DNA of 64,000 bases from Rhodopseudomonas telluris. Its GTDB lineage: Bacteria; Pseudomonadota; Alphaproteobacteria; Rhizobiales; Xanthobacteraceae. Every line of letters begins with the position of its first letter. Position 1 is the first letter of the stretch. A program made the position numbers and the translations under genes. Below the pieces are notes generated by a model. That model searched no databases. It saw only the letters and a program-made list of their open reading frames with translations, and was not told the DNA's origin. Shown here one piece after another: positions 20,640 through 27,403 of the stretch. The stretch covers positions 558,001-622,000 of the forward strand of contig NZ_JBHLWM010000001.1 in NCBI RefSeq assembly GCF_042432815.1, given 5' to 3'.

Positions 20640-21707
20640 CTACACGCTTGACAGGAGTTCCGTCATCGCTTCGATTCTGTATGCGATGCGTGCAGGGGTG
20701 TTAGTCCCCGTTCGTACAGCTTTGTCAAATTCATCGTCCGTAAAGAGTTTTCTAGTGCCAGAGATCACTTTTTCCGACTTGTTGGCGGCTTTCGCAAAGT
20801 CTGAAACCGAGAGTCGAGACACGGAGATCATTTGGGCGTCATACATCCCTGCTAATAATTGATCTCTCCACCCGTTGCCTTCGGGACGCTTGAATGCATG
20901 ATCACCCCAGATGTGTTCGCAACGGCCTATCGCAGTGGAGAAAAGGTCCTTAGATTTTTGAACTTGTTCTGTCCCGGCGTTCTGATGTCTTTCCATGAAG
21001 TCATCCATCTCTCGGACTAGACTCCCGCTAAAATTTTCGGACCTCTCTTCAAGAGTTAAGAAGCGAAGAACGTACTCTGCATCACTCATGCTTCTAAATG
21101 CCGAAGATTTTTCATCAGTAATTTTGAGTTGCTTTCGCAGGAATTGCTGATCTGCCAAGGCGTAAATTGCCTCGTTCATTGCCCCGCGGAATGCGACATT
21201 CCTTATTTCTTGCGGATTGAGCGTCTCTCCACCCCGATTCAGTCTAAGAAACACTTCGTATTTCAAGGTGGTGTTCGTCTGTTTAAGCAGAGTTACGACC
21301 CGAAGGAAGGGGCGTAGCATAAGTGCGTTAGTGATTTCGGCTGGAAGATCCCTGAAGTAAAGACCTTCCACTTCCTGCAATCGCTCGAGATGGCGAAGCG
21401 AGAACCGGTTCGCAATGAAATCGGCAATCGCACGAAGGCGCTGTTTTCCATCGATGGCGGTGTATGTTCCGATTTCTTCCTCTGCTAAATATACGGGAGG
21501 AACTGGAACGTTCAGTAGGAAAGACTCAATTAGAGCTGCCTGCTTTTCTGGAGACCAGCGCTCCCGCCTCTGAAATCCGGGCTGTAGATCGATCGCGCCA
21601 CTATCCACCATTCCAGCTAATGTGCCGAGAGGCAAGTCAGCTGTCTGAACAACTAATTGAGCCTGAGCATCATGGAAGCTTTTGAGGACTGAATTCTGGT
21701 TTCGCAT
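20640..21707 (-). CDS. DUF262 (GmrS/ParB-like) domain protein
   Basis: 355 residues from ATG 21707, with AAGG eight bases upstream. The N-terminal DUF262 domain shows QPGFQRRERWSP (43-54) and the nucleotide-binding/hydrolysis motif DGKQRLRAI (86-94), the DGQQR-type signature shared with GmrSD, SspE and BrxU. The usual fused DUF1524 HNH nuclease domain is absent. The remaining 200 or so residues are mostly helical with no domain I recognise. It is the first gene of a two-gene operon with the HEPN protein. In defence systems DUF262 proteins use nucleotide hydrolysis to sense or gate nuclease action; that role is inferred here. Confidence 0.8.
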   Translation of the reverse strand: MRNQNSVLKSFHDAQAQLVVQTADLPLGTLAGMVDSGAIDLQPGFQRRERWSPEKQAALIESFLLNVPVPPVYLAEEEIGTYTAIDGKQRLRAIADFIANRFSLRHLERLQEVEGLYFRDLPAEITNALMLRPFLRVVTLLKQTNTTLKYEVFLRLNRGGETLNPQEIRNVAFRGAMNEAIYALADQQFLRKQLKITDEKSSAFRSMSDAEYVLRFLTLEERSENFSGSLVREMDDFMERHQNAGTEQVQKSKDLFSTAIGRCEHIWGDHAFKRPEGNGWRDQLLAGMYDAQMISVSRLSVSDFAKAANKSEKVISGTRKLFTDDEFDKAVRTGTNTPARIAYRIEAMTELLSSV

Positions 21708-21880
21708 CAAAATACCTTGTGTCGGCCCTTTATGTAGAGCTTTGCCGAGGGCATTTTAGCTCGCCTGTCTCAGTACCGACAAGGAAGGATGTTGCACGCA
21801 ACATCGAAGTGCTCAATAATACGAAAAATCCTGACAAAGGGTGGTTTCTGTGCCTTCTGAAGCGATGAGGAATCGTCATC

Positions 21881-22183
21881 GTGAGCGGAGTTTTGCCACC
21901 GATGCATCCAGGCGAAGTTCTCCGCGAGGAGTTTTTGATTCCGCTCGACATGTCGTCCGGCGCGCTGGCAAAGGCTTGTGGTGTGCCGCGAACGCGAATC
22001 GAACGACTCGCCAATGGGCAGACCGGCGTGACGGCCGACACCGCGCTCCGCCTTGCCAAGGCGTTCGGCACGAGCGCGGAGTTCTGGCTCAATTTGCAGA
22101 ACGCCTACGACATGCGCACCGCGAAGGCCCGCATCGCCGGCGACCTCGCCAAGATCAAGCCGGTGATCGAGAAAGCGGCGTGA
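21881..22183 (+). CDS. higA: HigA-family antitoxin (orphan)
   Basis: 100 residues with GTG start (AGGAA eight bases before). The sequence MHPGEVLREEFLIPLDMSSGALAKACGV, then a Cro-type helix-turn-helix and DTALRLAKAFGTSAEFWLNLQNAYD, matches HigA/VapI antitoxins closely. A higB toxin normally precedes it, but the 170 bp upstream contain no such frame or recognisable remnant. It is divergent from the DUF262-HEPN operon, and as a DNA-binding protein it could regulate that operon. Codon use is nearer to the chromosomal average than that of the HEPN gene. Confidence 0.85.
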   Translation: MSGVLPPMHPGEVLREEFLIPLDMSSGALAKACGVPRTRIERLANGQTGVTADTALRLAKAFGTSAEFWLNLQNAYDMRTAKARIAGDLAKIKPVIEKAA

Positions 22184-22212
22184 CCGCAGACAAGTAGCAC
22201 CACCTCTCGTTC

Positions 22213-22360
22213 GTCATTCCGGGGCGCTCACGCAGTGAGCGAACCCGGAATCCATACGCCCTGAGTTGTCGGCGAAGCACGATGCCGAGCTGTCGTGATC
22301 TAAGGTCGATGATGGTGGTTATGGATTCCGGGTTCGCGCTGCGCGCGCCCCGGAATGACG
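22213..22360. repeat. GTCATTCCGGGGCGC-type intergenic repeat
   Basis: Inverted repeat from GTCATTCCGGGGCGC (with GAACCCGGAATCCAT) to ATGGATTCCGGGTTCGCG and GCGCCCCGGAATGACG, around an unrelated centre of about 70 bp. The same family is at 56395-56543. It fills the gap after higA, and nothing else is seen before 22422. Confidence 0.8.
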
Positions 22361-22421
22361 GAGGCGAGAGGTCTTCGTGGGGGGGGACGTCAGCAGCGAT
22401 ATCCTTGCGCTCTTGCCATGA

Positions 22422-22604
22422 TCACGCCTGATCGCGCTGAGCGCGGATCACATCGGCTGGCGGTACGGAGACGATCGTCTCGGGGCGGCTGCGCAGGTGG
22501 GCGCGAAACGATCGATCGGCTTGGCGGTTGCTGTGCCAGACTACGCCGGCAGCCATCAGTGTTACGAGGATAGGAACGGTCAATAAGTAGAGGATGTCGG
22601 TCAT
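22422..22604 (-). CDS. Small single-span membrane protein, unknown
   Basis: 60 residues from ATG 22604, preceded by GGAGG at a six-base spacing; the frame extends to 22742 but without a better site. One hydrophobic helix (MTDILYLLTVPILVTLMAAGVVW, about residues 2-23) is followed by a basic cytosolic tail. No family is recognised. It lies in the accessory segment between higA and the DUF4160 gene and is divergent from the latter. It could be a type-I-toxin-like peptide or simply an uncharacterised membrane protein; the evidence is the ribosome site and helix only. Confidence 0.45.
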   Translation of the reverse strand: MTDILYLLTVPILVTLMAAGVVWHSNRQADRSFRAHLRSRPETIVSVPPADVIRAQRDQA

Positions 22605-22753
22605 CGGATCCTCCGCAGCGCGCTGCGACCTGAAGAACAAATAGCGCCGGATTGAAAACAGCACAACGACAGCGCACCCTGCGTGTACGACCGTCGCACG
22701 GGTAAGTCGCTTGGCGATGGGCACTGACATTTCTTTCGTCATTGGAAGGCGAT

Positions 22754-22990
22754 ATGCCGACTATCTTGCGCTGGGGAGCTTACCGCGCCTTCTTCTACTC
22801 CAATGAAAGCGGCGAGCCGCCGCATCTTCATGTCCGGCGCGGCGACTGCGAAGCCAAATTCTGGCTGCACGATTTGTCCTTGGCGGTAAATGCTGGATTT
22901 CCTGCGCATGAAATCGGCGCTATTGTTCGTTATCTGAGACCGCGGCTCGGCGAGCTCGAAGGCAAATGGCATGAGCACTTTGGAAATTGA
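22754..22990 (+). CDS. DUF4160 protein
   Basis: 78 residues from ATG 22754, with GGAAGG four bases upstream. The sequence MPTILRWGAYRAFFYSNESGEPPHLHVRRGD, then AKFWLHDL and the C-terminal LGELEGKWHEHFG, is diagnostic of DUF4160. These small proteins are nearly always encoded directly before DUF2442, as here, where the two genes overlap by 20 bp. The pair is scattered in mobile regions and has been suspected to be toxin-antitoxin-like. No catalytic residues are established, though the conserved EPPHxHV stretch could bind metal. Confidence 0.85.
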   Translation: MPTILRWGAYRAFFYSNESGEPPHLHVRRGDCEAKFWLHDLSLAVNAGFPAHEIGAIVRYLRPRLGELEGKWHEHFGN

Positions 22991-23219
22991 CGTCGGCGAT
23001 TTGCGGCCCGTGGCGGTTGACTTTACGGCTGAGGAGTTGGTGGTCACGCTTACCGATGGTCGCCGCATCGCGACGCCGCTTGCCTGGTACCCCCGGTTGT
23101 CTGGCGCAAGTGCCGAGGCACGCGCAAACTATGAGTTGATGCCAATGGGCATCCATTGGCCCGACCTCGACGAAGACCTTGGTATCGCCGGCATGTTGCG
23201 CGGACGTATGGCGTCTTGA
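22971..23219 (+). CDS. DUF2442 protein
   Basis: 82 residues, starting inside the end of the DUF4160 gene (20-bp overlap), so translation is coupled. The core LVVTLTDGRRIATPLAWYPRLSGASAEARANYELMPMGIHWPDLDEDLGIAGML is typical of DUF2442. In other contexts this small domain accompanies DUF4160 or is fused to helix-turn-helix proteins, consistent with an antitoxin or regulatory role; that is inference. Its stop codon overlaps the -35 element of a strong promoter-like sequence at 23216. Confidence 0.85.
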   Translation: MSTLEIDVGDLRPVAVDFTAEELVVTLTDGRRIATPLAWYPRLSGASAEARANYELMPMGIHWPDLDEDLGIAGMLRGRMAS

Positions 23220-23243
23220 CAAAATTCCTATTGTGACTATAGT
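23216..23243 (+). promoter_or_regulatory. Strong sigma-70-like promoter
   Basis: TTGACA (23216-23221), a 16-base spacer and TATAGT (23238-23243), close to the housekeeping consensus and rare in this GC-rich DNA. No plausible protein start with a ribosome site follows, so it probably drives the structured non-coding segment beginning near 23250. Confidence 0.6.
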
Positions 23244-23249
23244 CCCCGT

Positions 23250-23760
23250 CGTCCTGTCCGTGAGGGGCGCTTCGCGAGGCGTCGTTGAGCGGGACAGATC
23301 GGCGGGCCGGGCAACCGGTTCGGAACGATGGTTCGAGGACGCCGGCCCTGTGCCGGGGGAGTCGAACGGATGCGGCGTCCTGCGCGTTGCGGTTCGCACC
23401 CGCACGTCCGGGAGGCGTCGGGGACCCGTCCGGGCCTACTACGAGGCTCTGCGACTTGTTAGTTCGCTGGACGGGGGCAGGCGAAGGCGGCGTAATCCGC
23501 CGGATCAGTGGGGTTTCATTACCCCTGCCTGTCCCCGGAAGCACGGGCCTGATCGCCGAAAACCGCCGCGGTGGGCGCGCCGCGAGGCGTTGCGCGGTGA
23601 CTTCGCAAGAAGCCATCGCGAGAACCTACCATCACTCCGCGCCAAGCGGCGCGCCCCCACCCCTCGCTGCGAAGCGACGGGTGCAAAGCTCGGACGCTCC
23701 GGCGCCGCGAGAACGATTGGGCGTGGCTGTTTGATAATCAAATCAGAGAGCAGCGGTGCA
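23250..23760 (+). ncRNA. Candidate long structured non-coding RNA
   Basis: About 510 bp downstream of a strong promoter lack a credible coding frame. They contain many short inverted repeats, for example CTGTCC (23254) facing GGGACAG (23291), and GTGGGG facing CCCC around 23507-23527. Segments such as the CTGTCCGTGAGGGGCGCTTC opening and the GTGGCTGTTTGATAATC end recall a non-coding element repeated in Bradyrhizobium genomes, from memory. Open frames here have no ribosome sites and no recognisable protein. It could be a regulatory RNA, a decayed retroelement RNA or a repetitive element. End points are approximate. Confidence 0.4.
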
Positions 23761-23784
23761 GGACAGCGCTCGAGCCAGCCTCTC

Positions 23785-24250
23785 ACGTCATCGTCCGGCT
23801 TGACCGGACGACCTAGTATCCCAGAGCGCTCGTTGGTACGCAGCGCGCTGCTGCGATGCTCTGGAATACTGGATCCCCGCTTTCGCGGGGATGACAGCTG
23901 ACTTGGGGCCGCGCAGCGTCTTCCGAAAAAGAGGGGGCGACGCTCTGGAATACTGGGGCCCCGGCATTCGCAGGGATAACGGCTTACTTTGGGACACGCG
24001 CGCTACTTTTGGCGCCGCGCCTCCTCACCATCATCCGTCATGCGCGGGCTTGACCCGCGCATCCATCGCGCGCGTCAGCGCGCTGACTGAAGTCCGTCTT
24101 GCCAAGAGGATGAATTGCCGGGTCGAGCCCGGCAACGACGGTGGGGGAAAAACAGCGACCACGTGCGACGCGGATGCGCTGTTGTGGGAGCTGACCCCTC
24201 ATCCGGCGCGGCTTGGCCGCGCCACCTTCTCCCACAAGGGGAGAAGGAAG
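23785..24250. repeat. Cluster of intergenic palindromes closing the accessory segment
   Basis: Several units lie head to tail. There is GTCATCGTCCGGCTTGACC (from 23785), ATCCCCGCTTTCGCGGGGAT (about 23873-23892) and a diverged copy near 23951-23983. Next comes GTCATGCGCGGGCTTGACCC to GAGCCCGGCAACGACGG (24037-24141), then CCCTCATCCGGCGCGGC to CCACAAGGGGAGAAGG (24198-24245). All are families seen elsewhere in such genomes. No gene is supported in this 500-bp stretch, which ends at the dsbA-like gene. Confidence 0.7.
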
Positions 24251-24255
24251 AAGCC

Positions 24256-24930
24256 TCAGCTCTTCTTCTCGAGCAGCGGATCGATGCGCTTGGCGAATTC
24301 TTCCAGCGAGGTTTCGCCGCGGAGCATTTCGCCGTTGATGAAGAAGCTCGGCGTCGAGTTCACCTTGAGCACTTCGTTGGCGTATTTCTGGTCGGCGGCG
24401 ATCTTGTCGAGCAGGGCCTGATCCTTCAGGCAGGTCTCGACTTCGGCGGCGCTGAGGCCGGCCTGCTTGCCGATGCGCTTGAGCTGTTCGGTGGTGTCCT
24501 TCAGCACCCACTCGGCCTGGGTCTTGAACAGCAGGTCGGTGACGGCGAAGTACTTCTGCGCGTCGTCCTTGGCGATGCAGCGCGACAGCATCGAGCCGGC
24601 CGCGGCCTTGATGTCGAGCGGGAATTCCCGGAACACGTAGCGGATCTTGCCGGTGTCGATATAGGCGGCCTTCAGCTTGGGAAACACCTGCTCGTTGAAC
24701 GCCGCGCAGTGCGAGCAGGTCATCGAGGCGTATTCGGTGACGGTGACGGCGGCGTCCTTCGGGCCGAGCGCCATGTCGGGCAGCGACATCGGTTTGGCGA
24801 CGTCGGCGGCGGTCGCGGCCTTGGTGCTCTGGGCGAACGCCTGGTCGATCAGCCGGAACGGCGAGAGGCCGGCAACGGCGGCGAGGCCGGTCAGCGACAG
24901 AGCGGCGGTGAAGGTGCGGCGCGTGATCAT
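24256..24930 (-). CDS. DsbA-family thiol:disulfide protein, exported
   Basis: 224 residues from ATG 24930 (GGAG seven bases before). An N-terminal twin-arginine-like signal (ITRRTFTAALSLTGLAAVAGL) directs export. The thioredoxin-fold domain has the redox motif CSHC (YASMTCSHCAAF) and the cis-Pro loop VNSTPSFFING. It belongs to the DsbA/DsbG-like group (BdbD type) acting in the periplasm as oxidant or isomerase. In many alphaproteobacteria this gene precedes smc and follows DUF721/mutY; here it keeps its DUF721 neighbour but is separated from smc by the accessory segment. Confidence 0.9.
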   Translation of the reverse strand: MITRRTFTAALSLTGLAAVAGLSPFRLIDQAFAQSTKAATAADVAKPMSLPDMALGPKDAAVTVTEYASMTCSHCAAFNEQVFPKLKAAYIDTGKIRYVFREFPLDIKAAAGSMLSRCIAKDDAQKYFAVTDLLFKTQAEWVLKDTTEQLKRIGKQAGLSAAEVETCLKDQALLDKIAADQKYANEVLKVNSTPSFFINGEMLRGETSLEEFAKRIDPLLEKKS

Positions 24931-25080
24931 CAAGGTGCTCCAACGCGGCGGCGCGCCGCTCAAGGCAAAGACAAGGCAAGACACGAAGCTGGCGCGGCCG
25001 AGGGGCCACGCAAGCCGTTCGCTAGCTTGAAACCGCAATTGTGGCAATGCCGGGCCGGAATCCGTGCCCTCGCGCCAGCG

Positions 25081-25578
25081 TCACTTCCGCTTGATCGTGG
25101 CGCCGAGCCGGGCGAGCGCCAGCCGCAGGTCGTCGTCCTCGACCGCTTCGAGGCTCGAAGCCTCCCGCGCGACGGCTTTCGGGTCCGGCGGCGGCGGCGC
25201 CGGCTTGCGGGTCCGTCGCGACAGCGGCGCCTGGCGCAGCGCCAGCTTGCCGACCGCGTTCCAGCCGAAGAAGCGGTTGACCCGCTGCAGAATCTGGTCG
25301 GACGAGTGCTGGATCTCCAGCGCCATCGGGCCCTCGACCCGCAGCACCAGCGTCGCCGGTTCCTGCGGCTGGCCCTCGACCGGGCGCGGCCATTGCATCT
25401 TCAGCGGCTCGCAATGCGCGGCGATCTGGGCGCCGGCGATCTCGGCCCAGCGGGTCACGAGTTCCCGTGCCGCGAAGCCCTGCTTGGCGAAGGCTTCGTT
25501 CAGCGTCGGTCCCAGCAGGCCGGCCAGCGGCTTGGCGCTGATCGGGCCGGGTTTGTAGATGGGCGCGGGCTTGCTCAT
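25081..25578 (-). CDS. DUF721 (DciA-like) protein
   Basis: 165 residues from the ATG at 25578; an alternative start at 25608 would overlap the mutY start on the other strand. The core (ISAKPLAGLLGPTLNEAFAKQGFAARELVTRWAEIAG, then LVLRVEGPMALEIQHSSDQILQRVNRFFGW) is DUF721. DciA, a DUF721 protein, loads the replicative helicase in bacteria lacking DnaC, so a role in DnaB loading is plausible. The C-terminal part is Pro/Arg-rich. It is divergent from mutY with almost no intergenic space, so the two promoters overlap coding DNA. Confidence 0.8.
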   Translation of the reverse strand: MSKPAPIYKPGPISAKPLAGLLGPTLNEAFAKQGFAARELVTRWAEIAGAQIAAHCEPLKMQWPRPVEGQPQEPATLVLRVEGPMALEIQHSSDQILQRVNRFFGWNAVGKLALRQAPLSRRTRKPAPPPPDPKAVAREASSLEAVEDDDLRLALARLGATIKRK

Positions 25579-25606
25579 GGCGGAGGGCTTTGCGACGATA
25601 CGGGCC

Positions 25607-26737
25607 ATGAGTATAGCAGATCGTCGAGCTGCCTTGGCGCCGCGGCGGAAACAATCCCCGGTCAACACAGCGAACGAGGACGGCGCCGGCCCGGCCGGCC
25701 GCCCGGCCGCGCTGCTCGCCTGGTACGACCGCCATCGCCGCACGCTGCCCTGGCGCCCGCCCGCCGGCACCCCGGCCGATCCCTATGCGGTGTGGCTGTC
25801 CGAAATCATGCTACAGCAAACCACCGTGCGCGCGGTCGGTCCGTATTTCGCCAAGTTCCTGGCGCGCTGGCCGAGCGTCGCCGATCTCGGCGCGGCCTCG
25901 CTGGACGACGTGCTGCGGATGTGGGCCGGTCTCGGCTACTACTCGCGCGCCCGCAATCTGCACGCCTGCGCGGTCGCGGTGGCGACGCAGCACGGCGGCC
26001 GCTTTCCCGATACGGAAGAGGGCTTGCGCGCGCTGCCGGGCGTCGGGCCGTATACGGCCGCGGCCATCGCGGCGATCGCATTCGGCCGCCGCACCATGCC
26101 GGTGGACGGCAATATCGAGCGCGTGGTGTCGCGGCTCTACGCGGTCGAGGAGGAGTTGCCGAAGGCCAAGCCGCGCATCAAGGCGCTGGCCGAGACGCTG
26201 CTGGCGGACAGCCGCGCCGGCGACAGCGCGCAGGCGCTGATGGATCTCGGCGCCACGATCTGCACGCCGAAGAAGCCGGCCTGCGCGCTGTGTCCGTTCA
26301 TGGAGGGTTGCACGGCAAGGCTGCGCGGCGATGCCGAGTCGTTTCCGCGCAAGGCGCCGAAGAAGACCGGCGAACTGCGCCGCGGCGCAGCCTTCGTGGT
26401 GGTGCGTGGCGACTCCGTATTGGTGCGGACGCGCGAAGCCAAGGGGCTGCTCGGCGGCATGACCGAGGTGCCGAATTCCGAGTGGCTCGCGGGACACAGC
26501 GACGCCGCGGCGCGCGCGCAGGCGCCGCAACTAAGCGGCGTCACGCGCTGGCATCGCAAGGCGGGCGTGGTCACTCACGTCTTCACGCATTTCCCGCTCG
26601 AACTCGTCGTCTACACCGCGCAAGCGCCGAGCGGCACGCGCGCGCCGGCGGGGATGCGCTGGGTGAAGATCGCGACGCTCGCGGACGAAGCGCTGCCGAA
26701 TCTGATGCGCAAGGTGCTGGCGCACGCGCTCGACTAA
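25607..26737 (+). CDS. mutY: A/G-specific adenine DNA glycosylase
   Basis: 376 residues from ATG 25607; earlier in-frame ATGs exist at 25559 and 25577. The glycosylase domain shows the catalytic Glu in EIMLQQTTV, helix-hairpin-helix LPGVGPYTAAAI with the catalytic Asp in PVDGNIERV, and the 4Fe-4S ligands spaced C-x6-C-x2-C-x5-C (CTPKKPACALCPFMEGC). The C-terminal NUDIX-like domain that recognises 8-oxoG follows. It removes adenine opposite 8-oxoguanine. It is a housekeeping gene in the conserved smc-dsbA-DUF721-mutY neighbourhood. Confidence 0.95.
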   Translation: MSIADRRAALAPRRKQSPVNTANEDGAGPAGRPAALLAWYDRHRRTLPWRPPAGTPADPYAVWLSEIMLQQTTVRAVGPYFAKFLARWPSVADLGAASLDDVLRMWAGLGYYSRARNLHACAVAVATQHGGRFPDTEEGLRALPGVGPYTAAAIAAIAFGRRTMPVDGNIERVVSRLYAVEEELPKAKPRIKALAETLLADSRAGDSAQALMDLGATICTPKKPACALCPFMEGCTARLRGDAESFPRKAPKKTGELRRGAAFVVVRGDSVLVRTREAKGLLGGMTEVPNSEWLAGHSDAAARAQAPQLSGVTRWHRKAGVVTHVFTHFPLELVVYTAQAPSGTRAPAGMRWVKIATLADEALPNLMRKVLAHALD

Positions 26738-26866
26738 TCCACATTCCGGGCCTGTAAGAATACCGGTCGGTTGCATTCGAACGGTATTCGGTTCGGCGTT
26801 TTAATCAGGCCTTAAATCGCGGATCGTAATGACAGGCAAATTCTCGCCATCCATCGGAGAGTCTCG

Positions 26867-27403
26867 ATGGCCGTCACCATCCGCCCGACCGGAAAAGAAG
26901 TCCACTTTCCGCCGGGCGAACTGATCGTTTCGAAGACCGATCTCAAAGGTCGCATCACCTACGCCAATCGCACGTTCTGCCACATCGCAGGATATTCCGA
27001 GGCGGAGCTGCTCGGCCAGCCGCACAGCATCATCCGGCATCCCGACATGCCGCGCGCGGTGTTTCGTCTGGTCTGGGACACGATCGCGGCGGGCCGCGAG
27101 ATCTTCGGCTACGTCAAGAACATGGCGCGCTCCGGCGATCATTACTGGGTGTTCGCGCACGTCACGCCGTCGTTCGACAGTGCGGGCAAGATCATCGGCT
27201 ATCACTCCAATCGCCGCACGCCGGATCCCAAGGTGATCGCCAGCGCGATCGCGCCGCTCTACGCGCAAGTGCTCAAGACCGAGCAGAGCCACGTCAACGG
27301 CAAGGACGCGGTCGAAGCCGGCATGCGCGCGCTGACGGATTTCGTTGCTTCCCAGAAGGTCTCTTATGACGAACTCATGTTCGCTCTCGCGAGCGCAGCT
27401 TAG
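26867..27403 (+). CDS. Aer/CetB-like PAS protein
   Basis: 178 residues. A single PAS domain (about 15-125) resembles that of the aerotaxis receptor Aer, with the FAD-binding-type pattern GRITYANRTFCHIAGYSEAELLGQPHSIIRHPDMP and RSGDHYWVFAHVTP. There is no membrane segment and no signalling domain. The C-terminal helix could contact a partner. The next gene, an MCP lacking any sensor domain, overlaps this one by 38 bp. Together they resemble the bipartite energy-taxis receptor CetB (PAS) and CetA (MCP) of Campylobacter. A likely signal is redox state or oxygen through flavin. Confidence 0.85.
   Translation: MAVTIRPTGKEVHFPPGELIVSKTDLKGRITYANRTFCHIAGYSEAELLGQPHSIIRHPDMPRAVFRLVWDTIAAGREIFGYVKNMARSGDHYWVFAHVTPSFDSAGKIIGYHSNRRTPDPKVIASAIAPLYAQVLKTEQSHVNGKDAVEAGMRALTDFVASQKVSYDELMFALASAA

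Noticed and set aside
20640..21707. GmrSD-type IV restriction enzyme
   Set aside because: The fused DUF1524 HNH nuclease domain that defines GmrSD is missing, and the partner gene is a HEPN protein.
21711..21880. HigB toxin gene or remnant before higA
   Set aside because: No frame of suitable length and no segment resembling the HigB C-terminus was found on either strand.
23250..23760. tmRNA or RNase P RNA for the structured segment
   Set aside because: No tRNA-like ends or tag frame for tmRNA, and no conserved RNase P core.
23179..23901. Overlapping 149-240 residue frames in the accessory segment
   Set aside because: Arg/Gly/Pro-rich, no ribosome site, no recognisable domain, and they cross intergenic palindromes. 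The segment is better explained as a non-coding RNA or repeat element.
24037..24250. CRISPR-like array
   Set aside because: The repeated units are palindromes of different families with irregular spacing; no constant direct repeat with unique spacers.
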